A stretch of 64,000 nucleotides of DNA from Hermatobates lingyangjiaoensis (Eukaryota; Arthropoda; Insecta; Hemiptera; Hermatobatidae): positions 310,001 through 374,000 of the forward strand of contig JAPFBL010000236.1 in assembly GCA_026182355.1 (NCBI GenBank), written 5' to 3'. The notes beneath the pieces were generated by a model, which worked only from the letters and a program-made list of their open reading frames with translations, was not told the DNA's origin and searched no databases. Shown piece by piece: positions 1 to 12,229 of the stretch (position 1 is the first letter of the stretch; each line of letters opens with the position of its first letter). Position numbers and translations under genes: made by a program.

Positions 1-3000
1 CAGCTCGAAGATTTCCTCGATTTCTGGTAGTTGGTCGTAAGCGTCCAAAATATCTGAAGCAGGCTTGGGTTTGCTTGGTGATGTGGAAGGTCTGGATCGC
101 GCAGCCGACTTGTCTTGAGTCCTAACTGGGGAACTTCCACTTGTCACTTTTCTAAAGGTTCTTTGTTCAGTAGTTTCCATTTTCTTAACACTTCTATCAC
201 CCCTCGCTTTTGTGTCTTCACTGGAAGAAGTTCTTTTAGTTCCTGATTGCTTCAGCTTGTCGTTGTCTCTTGCTCGCCTTGATTCACTCACCAGTGTTGA
301 CTCTGTCTTCTTAAACGTGTCCGACGATACACCTCTTTTCCTCTTTTGATCTAGGTCATCAGGTTTTCCAGCCAGGTGTTCATGCCCTACTCTGTAAGCT
401 TCATATTTCTTAAAAGTGTCTACTCGATCTATGTCAACTGAGTTACGCTTCTCTTTCACATCCCTGATGTTTAAAAACTCTTTCTGGATGCTTTCTTTCC
501 TAGTTTGTGCCGTCTCTGTGTCTCTCATGTAGTTTGGAGTGATAGCATCCTCCTGCACACTACTTCGTTTCACTTCTTGGTTTACATCTTTTACTTTCTT
601 TTCAAAGAAATCCTTCTTTGACTGTATCGATTGCTCGCTCCTGAGACGTGAGTCTGACATTCTACTGGTTTTAGTCTCTTGTGGTCCTGATTTTTTCGGT
701 TTGAATTCTCCTCCTGAGGGAGTTTTCTTCAAATTTCCTCTGTCAGTTTTCTTTTCAGTGGTTATTTCTTCCATCACATTTGACTTGGTTGTATGCATCT
801 TATCAACTTCTATTCTTGTTTTTGATGGAGTTCTCTTGGGTTCTTTCTTCTCTTCTTTAATATCCTTGGTGACTTTAGTATCACTTTTTATTTGCTGTGT
901 ATCTGATATATTTTGAGCACTTTCAGAAGTAATGAATTTATTTGTGTCACTTAAAGTTACAGAGCCCCTTTTAGTGATAATTTCATCAGTTGAATTCGTT
1001 TTTCCGAAATTATCAATAATTTCTTTAACTTTTGATACCTCTCCACTTGAATCCCTTCTCTTCTCAGATTCCAAATCGATAATTTCCGTTTCATTTGTCT
1101 TTTCATCATATACATGCACTCTGTCAGCGACTGAAACTTTAGTTTTTTCAACATGATCTACTGTGTCTTCTAACCTAGACGTCTGAATAGGTCTTCTAGG
1201 TCCTAAGTTAGAGCTATCAAATATTTCAACATCATCTGGTTCTGTAATAAAGTCAGCAAATCTTGGTGTCCTTTCATTTGCATATGAAGTTGAAACACTT
1301 ATTGGTTTAGAAGAATTCAGGTCCTGTGCTGTTTCTCTATCTGGGATTAACACTTTCAGAGTGTCATCTGATCGCCTCGACTTCAATGTATCATGCTTAG
1401 CTTCTCTCTTCACAATTTTAGTCTCATTCGTCCCTTCTTCAATGCGAACTACAATCTCTTCCTCATCTTCAGAGGAGGAAGATGAACTTTTTTCATCCTC
1501 ATTTTTCTCTTTTTTATCCTTCTTACTTTTAATAACCTTAGCATCTTTCTTTGTAACATTCGAAGTTATAATAACATTTTGTGAAATATCTTTCAAAGGT
1601 ATTGTTTTTCCTCTTTCTGCATCAATAAATTTCGATGTTTTAATATCTTTTATTTCTTTTGTGATTTTAGGATTTTCGTCTATTTTACATGGACTACCTG
1701 AGGTCCGTATTTCATTTTGTATAAAACTAGCAGCGTTAGTTCTATTAGTAGTTCCTCTAGTAGTTGTTTCTTTCTTTTCTAGTTCTTCATCAAATTCTTC
1801 TTCATGTGTTTCGCTGTAATCAGAAGTTTTGCTAGTTTTTGTTTTGTTTACAGTAGTCATTGAGTCCGTTGAAATATTTGTTTTAGGTAACTGTTTTTGT
1901 GAGATCCCGGTTGTTTTATTAACCAAGTCTGAATCATTTCTTGTTAATAATTCTGTTTTTGAGTCTATATTTGTCATATCAGTAGTTTTATGAAGAAATG
2001 TAGTATCCTGTTTTGTCGCCTTTTTCGGAATTTTCTTTATATCTTTTGCGTTCACTTTGTCATCTGGTTGAGTTGACTTAGGAATTCCATAATCAAGATT
2101 AGTTTTTTGAGGTTTTTTCGTTTTTAAAGAAGTCTTAGTTATTTCAATTTTTTCTTTAGTTTTATTAATTGTTTGAGGTGCTCCGGGATGATGGTATCCA
2201 TTTGTTAGAGGTTTCTTTTGTTTTTGTGGAGCAGAAGTGTCCTTTCTAGTTGGAGAAATACTGGAAGGCTTGGTTCTTTGTATATTAGGTTCTGAATTCT
2301 TTTTTTTCAAGACTGGCGCTGTTTTTCTTTCCGGACTTGTATGAAAAGATGTTCTTTTCTGTACTGTTTCTGTATTTTTTGTCTGTTTTGTTACTCCACT
2401 AACAAGATCAGGTTTTTTCCCATCTTTTCTTGGAACTTGCTTGTGGGTTTCTTTCTTAATTGTTTTAGAATCAATATCTCTTGTCCTTTTGTCATCGACA
2501 GTGCTTCTGTGTTGTTTTAGGTCTCCATTTTGTGTTACACGATGAATGACTGACTGTTTCTTTTCTTCTGTGATCATTTCCATTGTGGAGTCTTTTCTTT
2601 CTGGAGTGGTCGTAAAATGCTTGATAGGTGTGAAGGCACTTCTTTCTGGACTCAAGTCAATATTTGTATCTTTAAGACGAGAATTCTTTACCTCTCTTGT
2701 TATTGAACCTTCTGAACTATAATCTGGAGTATCTCGAGGTCTTGTTGGACTTGGAGTTTCAAAATATCTATTATCAGAATCTGTTTGTTTTAAAACCTTT
2801 GCCGAGAAATCACGAGTTTCTTTGTTTGAAACGGTTGATTTTTGTAGGGATAAAGTAGAATCAGTTTTTCTTGGCTGACCAGTAGTTTTATTGTAAGGAG
2901 CATCTGAATGATCAGATTCTGATCCAGAGGAAGCATCCCTTCGTCTGGTGGTTCTGGAAATTGATTCTGGAGTTGGGTACCTAGTTTTTGATGCCTGCTT

Positions 3001-5892
3001 AGTTTGAGTAGAAGTAAATCTCCTCTTACCTTTCGTACTACTAGGAGAATCTGTTCTACGTGTGTCCATAGTTCGTTCTATGGTGTAACTACTACTGCTT
3101 AGCCTCCGTTCCATATCTGGTGTCTTTCTGTTGCTTGGACTTCGAAACTTTCTGTCAGGAGTACTCCTGTCGAGAGAGCCTCTCGAAGAAGATCTTTTAG
3201 AAGGAGCAGGGCTGGATCGGTCTGGGCTGGCTCTCAATGTGCTTGCAAAATATTGATGATTTGAATCCAGATGGTCACTGATCTTTGAGAAGTGATCTTT
3301 ATACGTGGTCGTATATTGCCCCTCTGTTGGTTCTTTCGCTACGTTAAGGTTCACAGGATGCTTAACTACTTTTGCTCGGTCTCCTACTGGATGTTCTGCT
3401 GGTGTTCTTTTTGAAAAATCTCCTTTTGGCATTTGTAATTCATCTGGATGTCTTATCGGAATGGCCTTTTCTCCAGGAGTATACTCATTTGGCTTGCCCT
3501 GAAAACTTCCTTTTGGAATTTCCAACTCTGAAGGGTGCCTAATAGGTTGTCTTTTATCTCCTAAAGCATACCCCATTGGAGCCTTTCCATCAATTCGACC
3601 TTCAGGAATATTTATTTCATCTGGATGTCTCATTGGTTTTCCTTTATCGTCTAAAATATATCCCATTGGAGCTTTTCCATCAATTCGACCCTCGGGAATA
3701 TTTAACTCATCTGGATGTCTGACAGGTTTTGCTCTATCTCCTAAAATATATCCCATTGGAGCTTTTCCATCGATTCGACCTTCCGGAATATTTAACTCAT
3801 CTGGATGTCTGACTGGTTTTGCTCTATCTCCTAAAATATATCCCATTGGAGCTTTTCCATCGATTCGACCTTCCGGAATATTTAACTCATCTGGATGTCT
3901 GACTGGTTTTGCTCTATCTCTTAAAATATATCCCATTGGAGCTTTTCCATCGATTCGACCTTCCGGAATATTTAACTCATCTGGATATCTGACTGGTTTT
4001 GTCTTATCTGCTGGAATATACTCTACAGGGATTCTCCTTTCAAAATCACCTTTAGGCATTTGTATTTCATCTGGATGTCTGATTGGTCTTGCCTTGTCAC
4101 CTGGAGTATAATCCACAGGGACTCTTCTCTCAAAATTACCTTTCGGAATTTCAATTTCATCTGGATGTCTTATTGGTTTTTCCCTTTCTCCCGGAACATA
4201 TTCCACTGGAACTTTTCCTTCAAGTTTTCCTTTATTGATTTGTAATTCATCTGGGTGTTTGATTGGTATTGTTCTTTCTGCTTTTGGATATTGTTTATCA
4301 TCAAGAGGTTCTTTACTCTTTGGCGTCAAATCTTTTGGCTCTTCAACTCTGACTGATATTAGGTTTGACTGCCTTCTTTGTTCGTCTATTTCTCGATGCT
4401 TACTTTCTCGGGTTGATTTATCTACAGATACTATTGTTTGTTTTTCACTGACATCATTGACTGGATGGCTGTCTAAATAAGTGTCCAATTTTTCTATTTC
4501 CTTCATAATCTTCTGTTCTGTAGTTCTTCTGTCTTGATCAACTCTTGAACTTTGAATTGTTTCTTTCTGGGTTGAAATACTCTCTTTAGAGATCTTATTT
4601 TTTTGTATATGCTGGACATTTTGGGAAGTCGCATTGAATTCTTCAATGTTAGAATCATTTCTGGTTGAATCTTCTAGAGGTACTATAATCACAGGACTTT
4701 GAACTCTCGATGGTTCCACTGTATGGCTAACATTAGATGCAGATGTTAAATCCATTTTCTCTTCAGAGATAAATTTCTGGCTACTCATTTTTGAGGAAGA
4801 CTCTCTCCTTTCAGATGATGTCGAATGTCTCGACTCCTGGAATCCACTGGTCATCCTGTGGTCCTGAAGATTACTAATTTGTTGTATTTTGTCAATTTGT
4901 TTATCTGATTCCTTGCTATGTCCTACTTGATCACGGATTTCATTCCTATTGTCCACTGAATAAGTTCTTTCGTTTAGGTCATGTGCTTGCCTAGTACTTC
5001 CTCTTGATTCTTGCTGATTAGTCAGTTGTTTAGTCATTTGGTCAGAATGCTGTAAAACTGAAGAATCTTGTGTGCTGCTGGATGTAGATGAAGTTTGTTG
5101 AACGGAAGAGCTAGAGACATGTTCTGAGTGGTATGCTGAGCTTTGCTGTTGACGCTGTTCTGAATGGAATCTTTGTTCTGACTGGCTGGTTTCTGTGACA
5201 ACTTGTGGCTGCTTAGTCACTATGGTTCTTGTCCTTACTATTGTTGTACTTCCATCAGGTCTTCTTATGACCTGTGGTTGTGATTCAATCGTGTTTACAG
5301 TTTTTTGTCCTTTAACCGTGCTGGTAGTTGTTTGAGGAGAGACAATGTACATGTCTTCTGTATTACGGCTTTGTAAATTTGATGACCTTGATTCTTGACC
5401 AGACTGAATATTCTGTTCCAAAGCATATGCGTCGTCTTTTGAACTGATATCAGATCTGCTTGATTGCTCAATTCTACTGCGCTGTTCCATCTGACTCTTG
5501 CTAGATGAGACCTGTTTCTGCGAAGACTGGCCACTTTGGCTCCATGCTTCTCTCACTTCTGACTCTCTAACCATCTCTTCAGAACCCATTGGCACCACAA
5601 TCCTTTCCACCTGTTGCCAACTTGGTTCTGATTTCCTCTCCAATCTGACTTCAAGCGTCGGAGACCCACTGTCCCGCACTTCCTTGCTCTTAAGGGTTGC
5701 AAACGATCCTTGCTCTCCAATGCTTTCTGTATGCGTCTTCGATGTGTACTGCGTTTTCACGGCATGCTTCTTGTTTATTTCAGAATGTTGTGAATCAGAA
5801 CCTGTATAGTAATTCTTCAATCTCTCTTCCCTGATTTTGTACATCCTTGCTCTAATCTCCTTCTTTCTTCCAAAATCCTCTGTACTTTGCCA
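1..5892 (-). CDS. Smoothelin-like cytoskeletal protein, giant exon (partial)
   Basis: One frame is open for 1964 codons. I checked every codon and found no stop. It runs from a 3' splice site (polypyrimidine tract then CAG at 5895-5893) to the left window edge. The first residues (WQSTEDFGRKKEIRARMYKI...) continue the upstream exon in phase 0 and together resemble the smoothelin domain, an LRRM...TEDFGRKKEIRA pattern. The pattern DGSTTIVRTRTI further on resembles a conserved stretch of smoothelins. Order along the protein: smoothelin domain; Gln/Ser-rich linker; eleven 30-residue repeats (4294-3305); an arginine/serine/proline-rich segment; then a long Lys/Thr/Glu/Ser-rich, apparently disordered region with a Ser-run/acidic patch near 1500-1440. 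No transmembrane segment is seen. Smoothelins bind actin in contractile cells and usually end in a calponin-homology domain, which would lie left of position 1. A long disordered arthropod muscle scaffold of another family is the alternative. That this is coding is near certain; the family name is less so. Confidence 0.78.
3305..4294 (-). repeat. Eleven in-frame 90-bp (30-residue) coding repeats
   Basis: These are tandem 90-bp units inside the giant exon. The protein consensus is a proline/charged motif: K/R-P-V/I-R-H-P-D-E-L/I, then I-P-E/K-G-R/N/D, then about ten residues ending in a GYI/DYT-like block. The four central units (about 3660-4000) are almost identical in DNA; two adjacent units near 3763-3942 differ at a single base that I could see. 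The outer units are diverged (for example KHPVNLNV near the left end). This points to recent unequal exchange or gene conversion in the array centre. No known binding function can be read from the sequence. Confidence 0.85.
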
Positions 5893-6529
5893 CTGAAAAC
5901 AAAGAAAAAACAATATATTAGAGAAATTATGACATTAAAATCATAAAAAAATCCGATAGAAAAATTATTTTAATAAGAACTAACAAACAAATTATTTAAT
6001 TAGGTAAAAGTATTATGCACTTATTAAATAGCCAGTTATATTAGAATTAGTTTAATAACAATCTCTTTCAACCAAAAACAAGTGCAGTTTATTTTTTATG
6101 AGTATCATCCGTTATAAACTCACGAGTACCACAACCAGTTGTACTGACCTAAATATCTTAGTTTTTTTTTGATAATCACTATTTATTACCTTTTATTGGC
6201 ATGTCACATTATCAGAGGGTCCTACGGCACTTAGCACAACAGGTGTTACTTAATTATAGTGATATTATTAAGCAGTAAATACGTTCTGTATTGCTTAAGA
6301 ATTCTTTGGTAATCCTAGGAATCTCCGTATTCCAAATGACAAACATGAATTTTGCAAAAAATGGTAAATAAATAAATAATATATCTATTCAGTTATACGG
6401 TACATGACTGAATACATATAGCTACGCAAATAAATAAAAACATAATGCACAACAGATTTATCAAACATTAATTTATTAATATAATAATAAAAACACTACT
6501 GTAGACCAAACAGTCTTTTTTGTGTAGAT

Positions 6530-6600
6530 CAGGGGTATCAAACATGCGACCCGAGGGCCGGATCCGGCCCATCTACAAGTTTACTATGGTCCGGGGAATA
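6530..6600. mobile_element. hAT-type transposon end
   Basis: The sequence CAGGGGTATCAAACATGCGA followed by GGGCCGGATCCGGCCC is the familiar terminal motif of a widespread hAT family. It is probably the 3' end of the decayed minus-strand transposase at 8.0-8.4 kb. No matching opposite end was found, so the element's right boundary is unknown. Confidence 0.6.
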
Positions 6601-8005
6601 AATCTGCATTATTATAAAAAAAAAATAATAATAAGTTTACTCTAATTATGTGTCCGCTGGGGGCAAAGTGTTTTAGTAAGCGTAGACAACATTAAAGCAA
6701 CACGGTGTCTGAAATGTACTATATTTCTCCTCCCATGTAAAGCATTAGATAAACAGAAGATTCAACGTTAAGAGACAGGAAATACATGGTTCAATTAAAT
6801 TCAATTATTTATTTATTGAAATCATTAAATCTTATGGTATATTTAAAAAAAAAATTGGAACATTTAGAGAGTTTTAACTTAATCAGTTAAACTTCTAACT
6901 CTTTTAAGTTAAGAGTTAAACTTCTTGAAATTTCAATGATTATTTTATACTTAATTCATTATTAAAAACAATGTTACTGAGATATTTTTCAACATACTTA
7001 GAGAAGTTCACTGCACTATTCCAGTACAATGTATCATTTTATTAAGTAATCTTGACGAACTATTATTTTTCTTTATTTTAATACTGTTTTTCAAAACTGT
7101 TTCCATTTTGGATTTATTATATTCTTCTTACATTGTGATTATTTTGTTTGATTTAAAACCTTTATAAACTATTATAAATTATAATAGTTTATAATTTATA
7201 ATTATATTATAAACTATAAATTATAAACTATTATTTTATAGATAGTTATGTATTTATAATCTTGTTAAACGTTTTACAATTTAGAAAAACTACGTTTTGA
7301 TTTACCATTTCATTTTTTAGGTGATTACATGAATTATGATAATGATTTGTATAATTTTTATACGCTGATCATCAACTATCTTATAATATTTAGATTTTAT
7401 CGTCAATTTTTTTTTTAAAAATCGTTTATCATGTATGATACAAGAATATTGCCTTTTGTACTGCTACATATGACTGCTTACATTTCCTCTGATAACAAAA
7501 AAAAAAATGAAGATTATATTAAAGGTTATTAGACTGAATTAGAGCTAGTTGTTCTGGCGAACATTTAACTGTTTCCTTCTTATTCATTCATAATTGTATT
7601 CTTGAGGAAGTTAGTGGGTGTGCATGAGGCACAAGACTATGGTGGGTTTCTTTGGATTGAACCATTTCCAAAGGTCCAATGCTTTATTCCGCTCTCTTCT
7701 CTATTCTATTCTGCTATTTTTTTAAATAAAAATTAAAAAATATTAATGTTTTCTGCTTTGCACAAGGAAAATATTAACACATTATGAAAGAATATTTAGG
7801 TATTCATATGCTAAATGGAATAAAAATGTTTAAAAATCGTTAAAATACTCAGGCTGCAAAAAGTTTTATAAAATCTTTTTTTTCTAAGTAATATTAATGG
7901 ATATTATACTTTTATAATACATTTCTTAAAGACTCTCTTGATAGAGCCTTATATGTCTGTGAAAGTGTGCAGGAGACAGTTTGATACAAGGTTGCCAGAT
8001 GCTTG

Positions 8006-8402
8006 TCAGAGCATATGGCCAAATTGTATTGGAAAAAAAAGGCAGGAATCATGGTGAAGAAACTGCTGGACATATAACGCCAATGAGTGAGAAATGCATT
8101 TCATTTGCCCGAAATCGGGAGAAACTTTCCGAATTTTAGTCCAAACTGAATTGTTCTTGCTGACCAGTGCAGATGACCCATCGCTTGCAAAACCGATGCA
8201 ATTTTTCAAATCCATGCAAATTCTTATTTACACAGTTTTTCTACCAAAATAATGAAGATGCCGATGAAATATGATCTAGTGACAAAAAGACAGTTTCGAT
8301 TTTCGAATTGTCAGCAGATTCATTAAAATATCTTACGACGATACACATATGTTTGTTAATTGAAATGTCTGTTAACTCGTCGATCAAAATCACGAATTTC
8401 TT
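8006..8402 (-). pseudogene. hAT transposase fragment (decayed)
   Basis: Reading leftwards, frame one gives KFVILIDELTDISINKHMCI then VVRYFNES, matching the 'DEsTDisn...l.vvRYf' block of hAT transposases of the ZBED/SCAND3-like type. A stop (8240s) and a frame change follow. Next comes DLKNCIGFASDGSSALVSKN with VWTKI and CISHSLALYVQQF, the 'GfgsDGAs.m.G...gv...l....p....HC..HrlaL' block. Only this central part of the catalytic domain is recognisable. Stops and frameshifts make it non-functional. It probably belongs to the same copy as the end at 6530. Confidence 0.65.
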
Positions 8403-10714
8403 ACCTCTACCAGTCTCTTTTAAATCGTTTTATAAGGAACGACAAAAGATATTTTTTATTAATTGAAAATGCTTACCTCTATGTAATTTGATTCCACTAA
8501 GAGCACTACATTTCCTCTTTAATTATTTCTCCAATATGATCAATCGCCTTTATGAAACATGACAATCTGCAGAAACAGTTAATCGTAATTCAACTCTCTA
8601 ATAAGTGTCTTCTATTTTCGAATCCTTTTTCTATTTTCAGTTTTTTGAGCTTAAAACTGAGTAACGTAACAAACTTAAAACAGCCCATGTTTATACCATA
8701 CTTGTTTCAACTGGAATAAAATGTGTTGAATTTTCAGTTCTAAACGATTTTATGAAGAGAATAAAATTATTTGATGTTAATAACGTGGCTAAAACTTTTT
8801 TATTAGTATTAATACTAATAAAATGCCAAAAAAGGATAATTGCAAAAAATGGCCAAGCAAAAAGTTGATTGACCAAGCAGTTTCATAAAAGGCTAAATTT
8901 GAGTTTTTTCGTCTTAAAAAGACCAATCTAACAACAATGTTTTGTTATATGCCAAAAAATGTTTATTATACGATTATGTTTTTAATATCATATACAGAAA
9001 GAGGAATATCGAAATATACATATTATTTAATAATATAATATTTACCAAAATTCATAATTAATTATTTCTATTATAAAATGAAATGTAAACCTAGTAATAT
9101 AATATTTAATGCTATTAAAAACGTTCAAATTAATCTATTTATATAATTATAAAACTCTGATGTTCTTGTTTAAATATTTGCACACAGGTGAAAATTGGAA
9201 TACCAGTTAATTCCAGTTTATAACAAATTATTCAAATAAATATTGAAGAAAACAGTGATTAATATATTACTTTACAAATAATGGCATTAAGAAGAAAGAA
9301 GAATTAAAATAAATTCTCTCTACTCAAGTCAAGTAAAATTAATGACTTCAGATGAAAAATCAATTTATGTTATTGAATAAACGAATCGAGTTTTTCTGCG
9401 AAGGATCTTAGTCCCATTTTTGGAAATCTTGTATACCAATAAAAGTCAAGAATCTTGTTTGACAACGAACCAATAGAACATAAACTAATGAACAGTTCTC
9501 CTTCATTATAAAATCAGTATATGCATTAATGAGTTCAGAAACGCTTAACTGTGAGTGATTGATTGGATAATTGTTTCTAATTGCTTCAATTCATTACAAA
9601 TTTAAATTACAAATGAATATAATCAGATCTGTATTTAAGCAAATAAATTAAATCAATTATAAAGAGACAGATAATCAAGGCAATTAGCTTTTGATTACTG
9701 CTATGCACAGAGAATTATGTCTCCGCGATATTTAAAAGTGAACAGTCTAAAATAATATCAGTTTCAAACATCTGCTTAAAGAGTAGACAAAGACCCGATT
9801 TTCCGTAACCATTTGACTATTTTTAGCCTCAAACAAATTTAACTTTTTTACAATTACTGATTCAAATTGATTTTTTTTTTCATTGATCATCTAGGGATTA
9901 CATTAGAAGTGTTGTTGTTCAATATGGTGAGAAATGGAATTTACATGTTCACATAAATTTACACAAAAAACAGAAAAAGTTGTGTTTGAGAAGAGGATCC
10001 CCTCCCACAGACAGTCAAATTTTGAGGAAATATAGTAGAACAAAGATGAACAAATATTTCCGTACATGGAAGTGTATGTCGTGATTAGCAGTTCCAGATC
10101 AGGCCCGCTATTATTGTGCTGTGATGAATTATTGTGCTATTTGTGGGTGTATCAGTAAGAACTGTCAATGGAGGATATTAAGCTAAGTTATAGTCGCTGC
10201 ATGGTTGTGAAGTCTAAGAGAGGTAATATAGTCTGTGCTACTATAAATCAGATATCTCGATTTAATGTTAAATGGTTAAGACAGAAAATAAGGTTCTATG
10301 ACTGTTAAAGAGGTTTGGGGGAAGATTCACGCTTGGACAACGCGACATGGAAGGACAAGTAAGTTTTTCTCTTCTTTGCTGGTAACTCGAGTGATGAAGT
10401 GGTAAATGAAGTCACATCTCAGTTATGCTGTACATACACATTTCTGGCATGTAAATTAGGCCGGGCTGTAAGCCGTGCACGTTTATTCTGGACAATTCGG
10501 ATGCAAGTCTTGTTCATTGTTTTTACCATATAAAACCCACTTTAAATTTGGGAAAAATGCAGAAATAACAACGCAAGTTAAAATATGCTAATTTTTAAAA
10601 ACAATTGAGTTAGTGTGCTTCTTTACTCTGAGTGTTACTTGTAGTCGTGTTTTAGTATATATATATATATTATCAAACTACAGTATGAAATGGGAAAAAA
10701 AGACGAAGACTGCT

Positions 10715-10822
10715 GACGTTGAATGGTCTTATTCTTGTTTTTCCATTTCTTATTGTGGTTTGATCATTGATTGTTATTCCACGTGTTTATGTGAAATCTT
10801 GTATATATATATATATATATTA
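10715..10822 (+). mobile_element. PLE-A terminal-repeat stub
   Basis: Matches the 3' part of the PLE-A terminal repeat: TCTTATTCTTGTTTTTCC, TATTGTGGTTTGATCATTGA, and the TTCCACGTG...GTGAAATCTTG hairpin ending at a (TA)n tract. The hammerhead core is missing or too diverged (CTGCTGACGTTG near 10710). Confidence 0.6.
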
Positions 10823-10840
10823 TATATATATATTCACTTG

Positions 10841-11060
10841 ATAAACGGAAAGACGATCCAAACTGGACAAAATAACAGTTCAAAATTGAAGATAAGTAGT
10901 ACATAAAGTAAAGAAACACACATACAAACTCAAATTTTCGGGCAATCCGTCTTCAGAAGAAAAGAGAAAGGGAGACTAAGTACGTTGTAGACGCAACGGC
11001 TAGTAACCGGTTACTATTTGTCTTCAATTTTGAACTGTTTTATATATATATATATATTTT
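10841..11060 (-). mobile_element. PLE-C terminal repeat, inverted arrangement
   Basis: Carries a minus-strand PLE-C hammerhead-type motif at 10928-10960 (CTGAAGA, then GAAA-ATT-T-GAG), with stem I reduced to CTT/GAG by one change. Short arms CAGTTCAAAATTGAAGA (10876-) and TCTTCAATTTTGAACTG (11020-) face each other. (TA)n tracts lie at both ends. Confidence 0.6.
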
Positions 11061-11521
11061 TAAATGATACTAATTTATAATTATTGCCATTATTAATAAT
11101 AAATATTAGGATTTCAAAATCTAAGAAATTGCCACAAAAACAATGAAAAAATATAAGGGTTTTGAATTAGTCCGTTGTCAAAGGACTTAAACATTTTCCT
11201 CTGAAACCTACATACCTAGATTTTGGATTTGTTCGCCTTAGCTATTTGCGGTGAACAGTTCAATTATTAAACAATTGATATCCCATATTAATTGTTTACT
11301 ATCATTATAGAATATACTGAAATGACACAGTGCTTATTAACATTTTAGAGACATTCATCAAATATCACGTTCAGATTTAATCATTTGTATTGTTTCAGAC
11401 GTAAATAAAAAAATAAATACTTATAGATTAAACTAAAACTTCGTTATATTCCACTAAAATTATAATATTGAAAAGTATAACGAAGATATTAAATATCATT
11501 ACTAAATACTGAATCACTTAC

Positions 11522-11593
11522 CATTCGTCGAAGTTGATCCTCATCTTGTACGGTGGAGAGGTCCACCCACACCTCAGTTGCCATGGCAACAAA
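11522..11593 (-). CDS. Smoothelin-like protein, upstream coding exon
   Basis: The exon is bounded by a 3' splice site (TGTTGCAG, AG ending at 11594) and a consensus 5' splice site (ATG|GTAAGT, GT at 11521-11520). It encodes FVA then MATEVWVDLSTVQDEDQLRRM, and joins in phase 0 to the giant exon at 5892. Residues DEDQLRRM supply the first helix of the smoothelin domain, whose remainder lies in the next exon. An ATG at 11584-11582 in a good context (GCCATGG) is the likely start. The frame is also open back to the splice site, so an upstream coding exon is possible. The acceptor itself shows that at least one more exon, perhaps only 5' UTR, lies to the right. I could not identify it in the remaining 52 kb. 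Confidence 0.75.
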
Positions 11594-11771
11594 CTGCAAC
11601 ATAAACAAAATATTAGGTCTCCTACAGTAATCTGTAATGTAAATAGTTAATATAGAAGTAATAGCTATGATTTTAAAGTTAGTACAATACAATTATTTAC
11701 AAACAGTTTTGCATAATTTAATGTTTTACTAATCTATCATGGGGTCTTTTATATATACATTTATATATTCG

Positions 11772-11795
11772 TATATATATATATATATATATATA

Positions 11796-11827
<32 letters not shown>
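11772..11827. repeat. (TA)n microsatellite
   Basis: About 56 bp of TA dinucleotides with one GTA interruption. It adjoins a PLE-A terminal stub at 11835-11880 (TGTGGTTTGATCATTGATTG then the GTGAAATCTTG end). Confidence 0.95.
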
Positions 11828-11836
<9 letters not shown>

Positions 11837-11999
11837 GTTTGATCATTGATTGTTACTTCACGTGTTTATGTGAAATCTTGTATATATATATATATATAAA
11901 TATATACACTTTTTTTCGTTGGAAATACGATCCAAAACGGACAAATATAGTTCAATATAAACAAAGAAACATAGAGAAATCAAAAGAACACACTTACAG

Positions 12000-12033
12000 T
12001 CTCTAATTTTCGGTTTTAACCGTCTTCAGGAGA
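12000..12033 (-). ncRNA. Candidate hammerhead ribozyme (PLE-C, minus strand)
   Basis: On the minus strand: TCTC, CTGAAGA, extra C, GGTT...AACC stem II, GAA, palindromic AATT (A15.1...U16.1), H17 = A, then GAGA complementary to TCTC. An outer CTTA/TAAG pairing extends stem I beyond an internal loop. This is a type I layout with a stem III too short for a monomer. Activity is inferred from sequence only. Confidence 0.6.
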
Positions 12034-12117
12034 GATAAGAGAGGGAAACCAAGCGCACTGGTTCAGAGACGGTTGGGTCTCCAACTGAACCTGTGCGCTT
12101 GGTTTCCCTCTCTTATC

Positions 12118-12151
12118 TCTCCTGAAGACGGTTAAAACCGAAAATTAGAGA
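12118..12151 (+). ncRNA. Candidate hammerhead ribozyme (PLE-C, plus strand)
   Basis: Mirror copy of the 12000-12033 motif: TCTC 12118-12121, CTGAAGA 12122-12128, extra C 12129, stem II 12130-12139, GAAA 12140-12143, AATT 12143-12146, H17 A 12147, GAGA 12148-12151. Outer CTTA (12112-12115) pairs with TAAG downstream. The predicted cut is after 12147. Confidence 0.6.
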
Positions 12152-12229
12152 CTGTAAGTGTGTTCTTTTGATTTCTCTATGTTTCTTTGTTTATATTGAA
12201 CTATATAAATATATATATTTATTTATATA

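Larger units (their letters stand above)
5893..11521 (-). other. Intron between the two smoothelin-like exons
   Basis: GT at 11521-11520 and CAG at 5895-5893 flank a phase-0 intron of about 5.6 kb. It is AT-rich and contains a decayed hAT transposon (6.5-8.4 kb), AT palindromes near 7160-7240, and PLE terminal-repeat debris near 10.6-11.06 kb. The stretches 5910-6529 and 8403-10700 show no gene or repeat that I recognise. Confidence 0.8.
11930..12205. mobile_element. PLE-C inverted pair (fold-back element)
   Basis: Two nearly perfect inverted copies of the PLE-C terminal repeat (about 11945-12065 minus, 12076-12200 plus) are separated by a few bases. Each contains a complete hammerhead motif. 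TA-rich tracts flank both ends. No protein remnant lies between the arms. Confidence 0.75.

Noticed and set aside
539..1819. Plus-strand frames at 539-916, 932-1156 and 1361-1819
   Set aside because: They are antisense shadows of the 1964-codon minus-strand exon; their Ser/Phe/Leu-rich composition is what reversed Lys/Glu/Ser codons produce.
3421..4260. CRISPR-like array
   Set aside because: The 90-bp units are contiguous coding repeats with no unique spacers, in a spliced eukaryotic gene.
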